DNA from: JAKZRT01 sp965247915
GTDB taxonomy: Bacteria > Pseudomonadota > Alphaproteobacteria > Rhodobacterales > Rhodobacteraceae
Direction: 5' to 3'
DNA length: 64,000 nucleotides
Assembly: GCA_965247915.1 (NCBI GenBank)
Contig: OZ252048.1
Coordinates: forward strand, 930,001-994,000
Position numbers and translations under genes: made by a program. Positions 16,608 through 25,329 of the stretch are shown one piece after another (position 1 is the stretch's first letter; each line of letters starts with the position of its first letter). The notes beneath the pieces were generated by a model. It saw only the letters and a list, made by a program, of their open reading frames with translations. It was not told the origin of the DNA and ran no database searches.

Positions 16608-18416
16608 ATGCCCACAAAGCCACTTAAACGGCCCAAAAAAGACGGCAGATATCTCAGCGTCGAGGACCGCGACAACATCGGCTGGTTCTGGCGCGGCTAT
16701 CTGCGCGCGCGGATGCCGTGGCTGATGACGATATTTCTTTTGATCGTGGCCCAGGGTTTTGTTTATCAGCAGTTTCTGCGGCTTTCCGAGAACGGGCTGA
16801 GGGTTATTTTTGAAAAGGGCACCGCGCGCGAACTTATCTGGGTTTGCACCATGGTTTTTGGGGTGTTCACGTTCCGCGGGTTCATGTCATACGCGGTGCC
16901 GCGGATGTCGGTCTGGGTGGCCTCGGGCGCCGTGCTCAAGTTGCGCGCCGACCTGATTGCGCATCTCATGCAGCTCGATCTGGCGTTTTTCGAGCACAGC
17001 CCGCCCGGGGCGATCATCTTGCGTCTGGCGCAACAGGCCGAGGCGCTGAGCGTCTTCGTGGGTCAGGCGTTTGTGCGGGCTTTGGGAGATGCCGCCACGG
17101 TGGTGATCCTGTCGGTCTATCTGTTTTACAAACAGCCGATCCTGTTCGTGGCGGCCACGCTGGTCATCCCGCCGATCCTGTTGTTGTTGCAGGCGGTGTC
17201 GCGGCGCATCCGGGTGGCGCAGGCCAGTGCGCAGCAGGCGATGCAGGATTATATGGGCGGACTGGACGAGGCGGTTGGCGGTATTCGCACTGTCAAGATT
17301 GCCAGTCAGGAAGAGGTGGAAGAGGACCGGCTGGTTCAGTCCACCAGAAAAATTCGCCGCTACGCGATCAAGGTGAACGCCACCGCCGCGCTGGTGTTTC
17401 CCTTCGTCGATTTCGCCGCCGCGCTTGTCTACGTCATGGTGATCGGCGGCGGCGGTTATATGGTTCTGAGCCCCAATTTCGACATGGACGGCGCGGCCAT
17501 CATTACCTTCCTGATTGGTCTGGTGCTGGTGTTTGATCCTGGGCGGCGTTTGTCGCAGTTTTTCGTGCAGCTTCAGGGAAACATGGTGATCCTCGAGCGC
17601 GTGCGCAGCCTGTTTCGCGAAAGCCCGAACATCACCGACGCGCCGGATGCGCACGATAATTTCGATGCCGGGGGCGATATCATCTTTGACAATGTGCGGT
17701 TTGCCTACGCTGAGGATCAACCGCTTTTTGATGGTCTGAGCATGACATTTGAGGGCGGACGCACCACCGCCATCGTCGGGCCGACGGGGTCGGGAAAGAC
17801 CACCATCCTCAGCCTTCTGGGGCGGCTTTACGAGCCCTTGGGCGGGCGCATTACGATCGGCGGCGTGGCGCTTGGCGACTTGCGGATCAAGGCGTTGCGC
17901 CGGTCGTTCTCGGTGGTGGCGCAGGATATTGTGATCTTCAACAACTCGATCTGGGAAAACATCCGCTATGTCGCGCCCGAGGTTTCCGACGGCCAGATCT
18001 GGGCCGCCGCCGAAGCGGCCGAAATCGCCGACCTGATCCGGCAGCGCGGCGTGGCGCCGGTGGGACCGAAAGGCGCCCAGTTGTCGGGCGGACAAAAACA
18101 GCGGATCGCCATTGCGCGGGCGTTCCTGCGCGAGGCACCGGTGGTTCTGCTGGACGAGGCAACCTCGGCGCTGGACCAGGCGACCGAGGAGAAAGTGAAA
18201 CTGGCCTTGGGACGCTTGGCGAAAAATAAGACCACGATTGTGATCGCGCACCGGCTGTCGCCGATTATCGATGCCGACCAGATATATGTGCTGGAAGCGG
18301 GCCGGGTGGCCGAAACCGGCACCCACGCCGCGTTGATGGCGACGACCGGCCTCTATGCCCGTCTGTTCGAGGCGCAAAAGCGCGGTTATGACGGCGCTGG
18401 CGGGCCAGCGGGCTGA
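16608..18416 (+). CDS. ABC exporter, MsbA-like half-transporter
   Basis: 602-residue fusion of a six-helix transmembrane domain (about residues 35-330) and a nucleotide-binding domain. The NBD has Walker A GPTGSGKT near 390, signature LSGGQKQR near 489, Walker B VVLLDEATSALD near 511 and H-loop IVIAHRLS. It works as a homodimer, or pairs with another half, to export a lipid, peptide or drug. The MsbA/LipA-flippase type is the closest general match, but the substrate cannot be told. Monocistronic between divergent PHP and convergent neighbours. Confidence 0.9.
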   Translation: MPTKPLKRPKKDGRYLSVEDRDNIGWFWRGYLRARMPWLMTIFLLIVAQGFVYQQFLRLSENGLRVIFEKGTARELIWVCTMVFGVFTFRGFMSYAVPRMSVWVASGAVLKLRADLIAHLMQLDLAFFEHSPPGAIILRLAQQAEALSVFVGQAFVRALGDAATVVILSVYLFYKQPILFVAATLVIPPILLLLQAVSRRIRVAQASAQQAMQDYMGGLDEAVGGIRTVKIASQEEVEEDRLVQSTRKIRRYAIKVNATAALVFPFVDFAAALVYVMVIGGGGYMVLSPNFDMDGAAIITFLIGLVLVFDPGRRLSQFFVQLQGNMVILERVRSLFRESPNITDAPDAHDNFDAGGDIIFDNVRFAYAEDQPLFDGLSMTFEGGRTTAIVGPTGSGKTTILSLLGRLYEPLGGRITIGGVALGDLRIKALRRSFSVVAQDIVIFNNSIWENIRYVAPEVSDGQIWAAAEAAEIADLIRQRGVAPVGPKGAQLSGGQKQRIAIARAFLREAPVVLLDEATSALDQATEEKVKLALGRLAKNKTTIVIAHRLSPIIDADQIYVLEAGRVAETGTHAALMATTGLYARLFEAQKRGYDGAGGPAG

Positions 18417-18444
18417 TCCCGGTTCCCGGGGCCTGGCGCCGGAT

Positions 18445-19299
18445 TTACGCCTGCAGGAAATTCACCCCTTCGATCGCCGCAATGCGGTCAACGTCGGCCT
18501 CGTAAGCCGCGGTCATCAGTTCTACGTGTTCGTCGCGCCAACCCGGCACGTCTATTTCTTCTTCGACCGTGCTCTCGTCAAGGTAGTGATGCAGATGGGC
18601 GCCAAGGGCGCGCATGGTTTTGTCCATGCTGGCCGATATGGGGTCGCCCAGAGCGCTGGTCAGGCTTTCCTTGCCTTCGGGTGTTAAAAGCGTGCGGGTA
18701 ATGTCGGCTGAACCGTCAATGGGGACGTCGGGTTCGATGCCCGCGACCGCCGACAGCACCAGCGGCCAGATCAGCGGCGTGTCCTCGTTGCACCATACCG
18801 TAATTGGTGTATCGGGGTTGGCGGCGCGGATGCGGGCGATCACCACCGACCATTGCATCTGCGCGGTGTTCGCCCCCTGCAACAGGTCCGGCAGCTTGGT
18901 TGGCGCCTCAGCCCGGAGCAGCTCGGAAAGAAACGTCGCCGGGTTGCGGATGCTGGGGAAAAACTCGCAAGCGTGGTCGGGAAAGGCCTGGCGCAGCCAG
19001 GCGGTTTTGAACCCGGCCTTGCCATAGAACTCGCCCTGGAAAAATATCTTTGCTGGGGCGCAGATAAAGCGATTGTCGGACATCACCACGCGCGACGTTT
19101 CCGCACCGAAAGAAATGTCCGACAGGAATTGCATCTGCGCGTCGGGGGACAGCGATTTTCCGCGCAAGGTGGTGGTCAGCTTGCTCATCTGGCTGCGGTA
19201 AAACCGGGGCCGGGGTATTGCGATGTCGCCCTGCAACAGGCAAATGTCCAGGCCGTCCCGCGAAATGTCGCATCCCGCGAAGTAAGGTGTTAAGGTCAC
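18445..19299 (-). CDS. Conserved hypothetical protein, about 284 residues
   Basis: Soluble cytosolic-looking protein with no signal peptide or membrane helix. Recognisable stretches are LTPYFAGCDISRDGLDICLL, FFPSIRNPATFLSELL, SVVIARIRAANPDTPITVWCNEDTPLIWPLVL and a C-terminal GWRDEHVELMTAAYEADVDRIAAIEGVNFL. The middle part recalls the adenylate-handling core of sulfotransferase-like proteins, but no PAPS loop is visible, so no function is assigned. GTG 19299 is preferred because AAGGATGG lies five bases upstream; ATG 19308 sits inside that Shine-Dalgarno. A 131-bp dispersed repeat lies 61 bases upstream. Confidence 0.6.
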   Translation of the reverse strand: MTLTPYFAGCDISRDGLDICLLQGDIAIPRPRFYRSQMSKLTTTLRGKSLSPDAQMQFLSDISFGAETSRVVMSDNRFICAPAKIFFQGEFYGKAGFKTAWLRQAFPDHACEFFPSIRNPATFLSELLRAEAPTKLPDLLQGANTAQMQWSVVIARIRAANPDTPITVWCNEDTPLIWPLVLSAVAGIEPDVPIDGSADITRTLLTPEGKESLTSALGDPISASMDKTMRALGAHLHHYLDESTVEEEIDVPGWRDEHVELMTAAYEADVDRIAAIEGVNFLQA

Positions 19300-19359
19300 G
19301 TTATCCATCCTTATCTGCGGCCTTGGCGACAACAGCGCCGGGCCAGTCAACAGTTCGGT

Positions 19360-19490
19360 TTGGGTGGTTACCCAAGTGGCTGGGGACCCGGCTCCCAGAC
19401 GACCTCAAAGCGGGTCAAGTATTTGCCGGCCGCCCGCCCGCCAACAAAATAGCAGACCGCGGACAGATAAGTATTTCTGGAAAAGTGATA
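19360..19490. repeat. 131-bp dispersed repeat, copy 1
   Basis: By eye this matches 55704-55834 at 127 of 131 positions in the same orientation. It begins TTGGGT-GGTT-ACCCAA (a 6-bp hairpin) and ends in AAGTATTTCTGGAAAAGTGA, which on the minus strand resembles the head box of the GC-hairpin repeats. The rest of the gap (19491-19748) shows no credible gene. Confidence 0.8.
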
Positions 19491-19748
19491 ACAGCAAAGG
19501 CGCGGCACATTTATCTTCGTCTGGGTAAAAATTTCCCGCCGGAAGCTTGAAAGCTGGGGCGACTGCCGCAGGCAGGCGCAAAAGCCGCCTGGCACCGCAG
19601 GCGAGCAATTTGGGAACGGCTCCGCGGCAGCGATTTCAGCCCAATTAACACATGGGGATCGAGGCGAAACTCTTCAGGTGTGCGAACACAGCAATTCCAT
19701 CCCCCTGCAATCCGGTTTAAGCCTTGGACACAAGCCAGAAGGCCCCCC

Positions 19749-20150
19749 ATGACCCCCGATAACGCCCGCCAGATGCTGCGCGACAACTTCGCCCCCTGGG
19801 TGCTGTCGCTGGAGCCGACCGTGCGCGATGTCAGCGAGCGTGGCGCGGTGCTGGCGATGCCCTTGGGCGATCACATCGCGCGGGTCGGCGGGATTGCCAG
19901 CGGGCAGGCGCTGGCGGACACCTCGATGGTGATCGCCTGTGCGGCCCACGCGGGCGCTTGGCAGGCGGTGGCCACAACCAATCTGGACACCCAGTATCTG
20001 GCCGCGGCCACCGGTGATGCGGTGCGGGCCAAGGCCACGATCATCATAGCGGGCCGGGCGCTGATCTTCGCGCGGGCGGTGCTTTATGCCGAACCTTCGG
20101 GCAAAGCGGTGGCCACCGCCACGGCCACATTCTACCGCCCGCCCGCCTGA
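19749..20150 (+). CDS. PaaI-type hotdog thioesterase
   Basis: 133-residue single-hotdog protein of the PaaI/YbgC-like acyl-CoA thioesterase group. The active-site helix region reads GGIASGQALADTSMVIAC, where the Asp or Gln of HGGxxxxxxD-type motifs would lie, and the C-terminal strand LIFARAVLYAEPSGKAVATATATFYRP closes the fold. Substrate unknown; the canonical HGG is altered to RVGGIAS. The ATG at 19749 has AGAAGG upstream; the frame to 19680 has none. Followed after 20 bases by the transporter, probably cotranscribed. Confidence 0.78.
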   Translation: MTPDNARQMLRDNFAPWVLSLEPTVRDVSERGAVLAMPLGDHIARVGGIASGQALADTSMVIACAAHAGAWQAVATTNLDTQYLAAATGDAVRAKATIIIAGRALIFARAVLYAEPSGKAVATATATFYRPPA

Positions 20151-20170
20151 ACCGCCGAAAGGACCATGCC

Positions 20171-20617
20171 ATGACCGCCGAGACCTTGAAATACGCCACG
20201 ATCATGCTGGCCGCAGGCATCGGCGTGCCGCTGCTGGCGGCACTGAACGCCGGGCTCGGGGTGCGGCTGGGCAACCCGGCGACGGCGGCGTTGTGCCTGT
20301 TTCTGGTGGCGCTTTTGGCCACGCTGGTGGCGCTGGCGCTCAGCGCCCCGGCCAGTTGGACCGCCCTTGCGACCGCGCCCAAACACCTGTTTCTGGGCGG
20401 CGTGCTTGTGGCGTTTTATGTGCTGTCGATCACCTATGTCGCGCCCCATTTCGGGGTCGGCAACGCGGTATTCTTCGTGTTGCTGGGCCAGCTGATCTCG
20501 GCCGCGCTGATCGACCAGTTCGGCCTTTTCGGCGCGGTTCAGACGCCGGTCAGCGCCATGCGCGCGGGCGGCATCGGCTTGATGGCGCTCGGAGTGGTGC
20601 TGACCCAGAGCGCCTAA
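20171..20617 (+). CDS. Small DMT transporter, DUF606/YdcZ type
   Basis: 148-residue protein with five hydrophobic segments filling most of its length, as in the short five-helix DUF606 branch of the drug/metabolite transporter superfamily. Key stretches are GVPLLAALNAGLGVRLGNP at the start and GGVLVAFYVLSITYVAPHFGVGNAVFFVLLGQL in the middle. These act as homo- or heterodimers; substrate unknown. It follows the thioesterase gene by 20 bases. Confidence 0.82.
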   Translation: MTAETLKYATIMLAAGIGVPLLAALNAGLGVRLGNPATAALCLFLVALLATLVALALSAPASWTALATAPKHLFLGGVLVAFYVLSITYVAPHFGVGNAVFFVLLGQLISAALIDQFGLFGAVQTPVSAMRAGGIGLMALGVVLTQSA

Positions 20618-20631
20618 AGCAAGATGACCGC

Positions 20632-21612
20632 TCACCGACCAAGCGCCAGCACGCTGTCCCAGAGTTTGTCATCCAGCGGCACCGGATCGAGCGCCTTGCG
20701 GCCCTGCCCCGGCAGCCGCGCGCCGGGGTCGGCGGCAACCGCCTGCGCCAGCCGCGCCATCCGGTCGGCGAAGTCATCCGTGTAGGTGCCGGGGTCGAGC
20801 AAGACATAGAACTGCCCCAGCCCGTGCGGCGGGCCCTGCGCCGCTTTCAGCCCCGCGACATCCAGCGAATTGACCGATCCGGTCATCGCGGCGGCCATCA
20901 CTTCGACCATCAGGCCGATGCCCCAGCCCTTGTGTCCGCCCGCCGACACCAGCGCGCCGGTCAGCGCCGCGTCCGGGTCGGTGGTGGGCTGGCCTTCGGC
21001 ATCGACCGCCCAACCCAGGGGGATTTTTTCGCCCGCCGCCTTGGCCATGGTGATTTTGCCGAGCGCCACGGCGGAGGTTGAGAAATCGAAGTGCAGCGCC
21101 AGCCCCCCCTTGCCGTCGGGGACCGACAGCGAAATCGGGTTAGTGCCGATCACCCGGCCGCGCCCGCCCGGGGCCGCGACCACCGGCGAAGCGTTGGCGA
21201 AACCCAGCGCCACAAAGCCCTCGCGCGCGATGATCTCGGTGAAATAGCCCAGCGACGTGCAGGTATGCGCATGCGCCACCGCCAGCGACGCGGTGCCGTT
21301 CTTGCGCGCCGCCTTCAGCGCCACCGGCAGGCCGCGCTGGAACGCCGGCTGGGCAAAGCCAAAGCGCGCATCGGCCTTGACCGAGCTGGGGCGCGGGCGG
21401 CTGACCTGCGGATCGACCGTGCCGTCAACCCGGCCCGAGCGCAGTTGGACGCAGTAGCTTTCCAGATAATAGAGCCCGCAAATGACGTTGCCGGTTTCCT
21501 CAGCCCGGCGCACCGCGTGCGCCACCGAGGCCGCGATCCAACTAGCCGCGCCATGGCTCCGCAGGGCCGCAGCGCTGGCCTCTTCGATCGCATCAAGCGA
21601 GACATCAACCAT
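20632..21612 (-). CDS. Ldh-family (malate/lactate/ureidoglycolate) dehydrogenase
   Basis: 326-residue NAD(P)-dependent 2-hydroxyacid oxidoreductase of the LDH2/MDH2 type, distinct from the Rossmann lactate dehydrogenases. Family segments: ALRSHGAASWIAASVAHAVRRAEETG, FGFAQPAF, VAHAHTCTSLGYFTEIIAREG (catalytic His region), GTNPISLSVPDG, FDFSTSAVALGKITMAKAAGEKIPLGWAVD and GGHKGWGIGLMVEVM. Substrate not predictable. The ATG at 21612 lies inside the end of lolD (stop at 21605), so the gene is probably translated as the third cistron of the lol operon, an unusual partner. Confidence 0.85.
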   Translation of the reverse strand: MVDVSLDAIEEASAAALRSHGAASWIAASVAHAVRRAEETGNVICGLYYLESYCVQLRSGRVDGTVDPQVSRPRPSSVKADARFGFAQPAFQRGLPVALKAARKNGTASLAVAHAHTCTSLGYFTEIIAREGFVALGFANASPVVAAPGGRGRVIGTNPISLSVPDGKGGLALHFDFSTSAVALGKITMAKAAGEKIPLGWAVDAEGQPTTDPDAALTGALVSAGGHKGWGIGLMVEVMAAAMTGSVNSLDVAGLKAAQGPPHGLGQFYVLLDPGTYTDDFADRMARLAQAVAADPGARLPGQGRKALDPVPLDDKLWDSVLALGR

Positions 21613-22288
21613 CCCGCAAAATTCCGTTCTCCAGGCGCACCACGCGGTCCAGGCGCGCCGCAAGATCCATGTTATGCGTGGCGATCAATGCTGCCAGCCC
21701 GGTTTCGCGCACCAGCTCCATCATGACGGAAAAGACCCGGTCCGAGGTGTCGGGGTCAAGGTTGCCGGTGGGTTCATCGGCCAGCAGAACGCCGGGGTCA
21801 TTGGCCAATGCCCGGCAAAAGGCCACGCGCTGTTGTTCGCCGCCCGAAAGGGTCGCAGGCCGGTGGTCAGCGCGGTCGGCAACGCCCACGCGGGCCAGCA
21901 GCGCGCGCGCACGGGTCGCGGCCGCGCCTCGGGAAAGACCATTGGCAAGCTGCGGAAGAACGATGTTTTCCAGCGCCGAGAATTCGGGCAGCAGGTGGTG
22001 AAACTGATAGACAAACCCCAGCTGGGCGCGCCGCGTCGCCGTGCGCCGCCGGTCCGAGGCGCGGGTCAGGTCCTGGCCGGCCACCTGAACCCGGCCGGCA
22101 TTGGCGGTGTCGAGCAGCCCGGCGATGTGCAAAAGTGTCGATTTGCCTGCGCCCGAGGGCGCCACCAGCGCCACCGCCTCGCCCGGGCTCAAGCACAGAT
22201 CGGCCCCGCGAAGAACGCGAATCTCGCCCGGTTTTCCTTTCAGATAGGTCTTTTCCAGCCCGTACAGCTTTAGCACCGGTTCACTCAT
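21605..22288 (-). CDS. lolD: Lipoprotein-releasing ABC ATPase LolD
   Basis: 227-residue ATPase that powers release of outer-membrane lipoproteins from the inner membrane to LolA. Walker A APSGAGKS at residues 43-50, Q-loop in VYQFHHLLPEFSALENI, signature LSGGEQQRVA, Walker B GVLLADEPTGNLD, H-loop ATHN. The FHHLLPEFSALEN segment is typical of LolD. It overlaps lolC/E by 8 bases upstream and the Ldh-family gene by 8 bases downstream. Confidence 0.94.
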   Translation of the reverse strand: MSEPVLKLYGLEKTYLKGKPGEIRVLRGADLCLSPGEAVALVAPSGAGKSTLLHIAGLLDTANAGRVQVAGQDLTRASDRRRTATRRAQLGFVYQFHHLLPEFSALENIVLPQLANGLSRGAAATRARALLARVGVADRADHRPATLSGGEQQRVAFCRALANDPGVLLADEPTGNLDPDTSDRVFSVMMELVRETGLAALIATHNMDLAARLDRVVRLENGILRDG

Positions 22289-23567
22289 ACCGCAGCGCCT
22301 CTACCGGGTTCATCCGCGCCGCGCGGCGGGCCGGAAAGATGGTCACGATGAACGAAAGGCTCAGCGACAGCGCCACGGCTTTGCCGACGTCGCCGGCCCT
22401 GAGTTCGGCGGGCAGCGCATAGATGCCCCGGATCGAAGGGTCCCAGACCCCACCGCCGGCCATGTAGTTCACAAAGGAAAAAATCGGATCGATGTAGATC
22501 GCGAAAAGGCACCCGGCGATCACGCCCAGGCCGGTGCCGACGACGCCGATCAACGACCCGCAGATGAAAAAGACCCGCAGAACGCTGCCTTGCGTCAGGC
22601 CAATAGTGCGCAGAACCCCGATGTCGCGGCCCTTGTTCTTGACCAGCATGATCAGGCCCGAGACGATGTTCATCGCCGCGATCAGCACCAGAATGGCCAG
22701 GATCACGAACATGACGTTGTCCTCGACCTCGAGCGCGCGCAGGAAATTGTCGCTGGCGTCGCGCCATGACCAAATGAGCGTGCGCGGCCCCCCGGCGGCG
22801 CGCAGGGCGTCGCCCAGGTCATCGACCGCTTCGGGCTCGGCGACCATCACTTCGATCTCGTCGGCCACGCCCTCGCGGTTGAAAAACACCTGCGCTTGGG
22901 CAAACGGCAGATAGGCGCGGGTGCGGTCGATGTCGAACCGCCCGGCGCGAAAGATATAGACCACCTCGTAGATGCCGACGCGCGGGCTGGTGCCGAACGC
23001 GGTCTTGACGCCATTGGGCGAGATCAGCTTTATCGCCTCGCCGACGCTGACCCCCAGCGTCGCCGCCACCCCCGAACCCAGTGCGATACCGTCCTCAAAG
23101 CGCTCGATATCGCCCAGCGCCAGTTCGGGGTGGGCGATGCGCGGAATAGTCTTGAGGTTTTCCAGCGTAATGCCAAACACCTGCACACCGGCGTTCTTGT
23201 CGGCGCGACTGGCCATGACCTCGGCCTTTATCAGGGGTGCGGCCCGGGTCACGCCGGGCACGGCCCGAAGGCGCGCGGCCAGCCCCGCATAGTCGTCGAT
23301 AGTGCGGCTGACCGACCCGCCGGTCTGGATCACGCCTTGATAATAGACCGTGACATGGGCGTTGGCGCCCAGGATCGTGTCAACGAATTCCGTCCGGAAC
23401 CCCGAACGCACCGCCAGCGTCACGATCAGCGCAAACACCGCAAGCATAACGCCCACGAGGCTGATCCAGGTCATCACACTGACCCCGCCCTCGGACCGGC
23501 GGGCGCGCAGGTACCGCCAGGCGATCATCCATTCAAAGGCGGAAAATGGGGTGGTGTTTTGGGCCAT
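22281..23567 (-). CDS. Lipoprotein-releasing permease LolC/LolE
   Basis: 428-residue inner-membrane permease: one N-terminal helix (VMTWISLVGVMLAVFALIVTLAV), a periplasmic domain of about 220 residues, then three C-terminal helices of the FtsX/MacB fold (VILAILVLIAAMNIVSGLIMLV; GSLIGVVGTGLGVIAGCLFAIYI). The N-terminal FEWMIAWRYLRARRSEGGVSVMT is typical. Only one LolC/E gene is present, as in many alphaproteobacteria, where one protein serves both roles as a homodimer. Confidence 0.92.
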   Translation of the reverse strand: MAQNTTPFSAFEWMIAWRYLRARRSEGGVSVMTWISLVGVMLAVFALIVTLAVRSGFRTEFVDTILGANAHVTVYYQGVIQTGGSVSRTIDDYAGLAARLRAVPGVTRAAPLIKAEVMASRADKNAGVQVFGITLENLKTIPRIAHPELALGDIERFEDGIALGSGVAATLGVSVGEAIKLISPNGVKTAFGTSPRVGIYEVVYIFRAGRFDIDRTRAYLPFAQAQVFFNREGVADEIEVMVAEPEAVDDLGDALRAAGGPRTLIWSWRDASDNFLRALEVEDNVMFVILAILVLIAAMNIVSGLIMLVKNKGRDIGVLRTIGLTQGSVLRVFFICGSLIGVVGTGLGVIAGCLFAIYIDPIFSFVNYMAGGGVWDPSIRGIYALPAELRAGDVGKAVALSLSLSFIVTIFPARRAARMNPVEALRYE

Positions 23568-23636
23568 GACTGCTCGTGTTTGGTGGCCGGACAGTGGGGG
23601 GCGCGGGATAAGAGGTCAAGACGCATCGGTCGGGGC

Positions 23637-23687
23637 GAAAAATCTTCACGAAGATTTTTCAGGTGGAAGAATTTTTCGTGAAAATTC
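23637..23687. repeat. Two AT-rich hairpins in tandem
   Basis: GAAAAATCTTC-AC-GAAGATTTTTC (11-bp arms, 23637-23660) is followed by GAATTTT-tcgtg-AAAATTC (23669-23687). They lie upstream of lolC/E and upstream of the small membrane-protein operon. The gap 23568-23916 otherwise holds only the promoter at 23825. Confidence 0.6.
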
Positions 23688-23824
23688 TTTTCCGCCCGAA
23701 GCCGCCGAGGGCCGAATCATCGCCGGTTCGGGTCTCGTGAAATCGCGATATTCTGCTCACCATCAACCCGGCTAAACCATTCCAATCGTTGCGACTAGTA
23801 TACTAAACCGGACATTATGTAAAC

Positions 23825-23858
23825 TATTCTTGACATCAAGAATATCTTATCATACATA
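23825..23858 (+). promoter_or_regulatory. Consensus promoter overlapped by a perfect palindrome
   Basis: TTGACA (23830-23835), a 17-base spacer and TACATA (23853-23858) form a near-consensus sigma70 promoter. The -35 is embedded in TATTCTTGA-CA-TCAAGAATA (23825-23844), a perfect inverted repeat with 9-bp arms. The site lies 58 bases upstream of the membrane-protein gene at 23917 whose operon encodes an XRE regulator, so it is a likely autoregulatory operator. Confidence 0.7.
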
Positions 23859-23916
23859 GTGGCTAACAAAGCAGACATGGTGTCTGCCTAAATCGACACG
23901 CTGAAGGACCACCGCT

Positions 23917-24369
23917 ATGACCCACGAAGAACGCAACACCGTTTCGGAGATATTCGCCAGCCTGCTGGTCAATCTCTATGTGATCTTCAAGCTCATGGCG
24001 ATGTTCGAAGACGGCCGCCTGGCCGGGGACGACGCCGTGATGATCTGGGCGCGCGCCATGCTGTGGGTGATCCCCATTGGCATCGCGCTGGTGATCGCCA
24101 CGACGATCCTGTTCAACATCCTGCACGCCATCGCCATCGCCACCGGCACCGCCAGCCCGAGCTTTCTGGTCGATGAGCGCGACAAGATCATATCGAATTT
24201 CGGCATGAAGGTGACCGGCATCGTGCTCAGCATCGGCTTTATCGGCGCGGTGATAGCACTTGCCAACGGGATCGCACCCTTGAGCGCGTTCATCGCCATG
24301 TGGTTTGGTTTTGCCGCTGGCGATCTGGCGGGCAACTTGGCCAAGATGATCCGCTACCGGATGGGCTGA
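23917..24369 (+). CDS. Small four-helix membrane protein
   Basis: 150-residue inner-membrane protein with four hydrophobic segments: LLVNLYVIFKLMAMF, ARAMLWVIPIGIALVIATTILFNIL, VTGIVLSIGFIGAVIALANGI and LSAFIAMWFGFAAGDLAGNL. A conserved-looking acidic loop, FLVDERDKIISNFGMKV, precedes helix 3 and recalls the DUF2178-type proteins found next to small XRE regulators. Function unknown. The stop is 3 bases before the regulator's ATG, so the two form a tight operon behind the palindromic promoter. Confidence 0.72.
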   Translation: MTHEERNTVSEIFASLLVNLYVIFKLMAMFEDGRLAGDDAVMIWARAMLWVIPIGIALVIATTILFNILHAIAIATGTASPSFLVDERDKIISNFGMKVTGIVLSIGFIGAVIALANGIAPLSAFIAMWFGFAAGDLAGNLAKMIRYRMG

Positions 24370-24372
24370 GCC

Positions 24373-24594
24373 ATGGGCAAGAAACCGATCATCACCAACA
24401 ATATCCGGCGCTTGCGATTTGACGCCGACGAGATGACCCAGGCGGCGCTGGCCGAAAAGGTCGGCGTGACCCGCCAAACCATCGTGGCCATCGAAAAGGC
24501 CAAATATTCACCCTCGCTGGAACTGGCGTTTCTGATCAGCCAGGCCTTTGAGCGGCAAATGGACGAAGTTTTTACGATCGAATTTGAAGACTGA
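24373..24594 (+). CDS. Small XRE-family transcriptional regulator
   Basis: 73-residue stand-alone helix-turn-helix protein: NIRRLRFDADEMTQAALAEKVGVTRQTIVAIEKAKYSPSLELAFLI is a complete Cro/CI fold, followed by the FERQMDEVFTIE tail common in the YozG-like group. Such proteins pair with an upstream membrane protein and often repress their own operon. It starts 3 bases after the preceding stop; the palindrome over the operon promoter is its obvious candidate site. Confidence 0.88.
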   Translation: MGKKPIITNNIRRLRFDADEMTQAALAEKVGVTRQTIVAIEKAKYSPSLELAFLISQAFERQMDEVFTIEFED

Positions 24595-24661
24595 CTGCGC
24601 CGCCGTCACCACGCGCGGCGGACCCTGACAACCAAATTTACCTTCCGGATGGGAGCCTGAC

Positions 24662-25318
24662 ATGGACCGAAAACCCATGAACACCCGAATATTGCCGATT
24701 TTCCTAACGTTGGCGTGTCTGATACCTGGCGGGGCCGGGATATACCGCGCGGGCGATCTGATCTTGAAATGGGACTGGGCGCTGGAATACGCCGCGTCCC
24801 ACGTCGATAACCTGCCGCTTTTCCTGCACGTCATATTCGCAGTGACCTTCATACTGCTGGGTGCGTTTCAATTGCTGCCGTCGGTTCGCGCCAGGCATCC
24901 GCGCTACCACCGCAAGGCCGGGCGGATCACCGCGCTGGCCGGGATCGGCGCGGCGCTGAGCGGGGTTTGGATGACGCTGAGCTACCCCGATATCTCGGGG
25001 CCAATTCTGTTTTATGGCCGCCTGATTTTTGGCAGCCTCTGGGCCGTCTTCATCCTGCTGGCTGTTCGTGCAATCCTGATGCGCCAGATTATCCGGCATC
25101 GCGCATTCATGATCCGCGCCTATGCGATTGCGATCAACGCTGGCACAATACCGTTTTTCTACCTGCCGTTCGTGATCATCTGGGGCGAACCCGCTCCGAT
25201 GGTCGATGACCTGTTTCAGCTTGGCGGTTGGTTCCTCAACCTCGCCGTCGCCGAATGGATCATCCGCCGCAAACCGCGCGGGCGCGCGGCCCCTGCCCTG
25301 AAACCCCAAATTGCCTGA
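24662..25318 (+). CDS. DUF2306-type membrane protein
   Basis: 218-residue inner-membrane protein with six hydrophobic segments. Family-like features are LHVIFAVTFILLGAFQLLPSVRARHPRYHRKAGRI (His residues between helices 2 and 3), YGRLIFGSLWAVFILLAVRAI and the RHRAFMIRAYAIAINAGTIPFF motif. DUF2306 proteins have no established function. GGGAG lies upstream of ATG 24662. It is followed after 11 bases by the broken methyltransferase gene, so both may share the 23830 promoter. Confidence 0.8.
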   Translation: MDRKPMNTRILPIFLTLACLIPGGAGIYRAGDLILKWDWALEYAASHVDNLPLFLHVIFAVTFILLGAFQLLPSVRARHPRYHRKAGRITALAGIGAALSGVWMTLSYPDISGPILFYGRLIFGSLWAVFILLAVRAILMRQIIRHRAFMIRAYAIAINAGTIPFFYLPFVIIWGEPAPMVDDLFQLGGWFLNLAVAEWIIRRKPRGRAAPALKPQIA

Positions 25319-25329
25319 GGAGGTATGCT

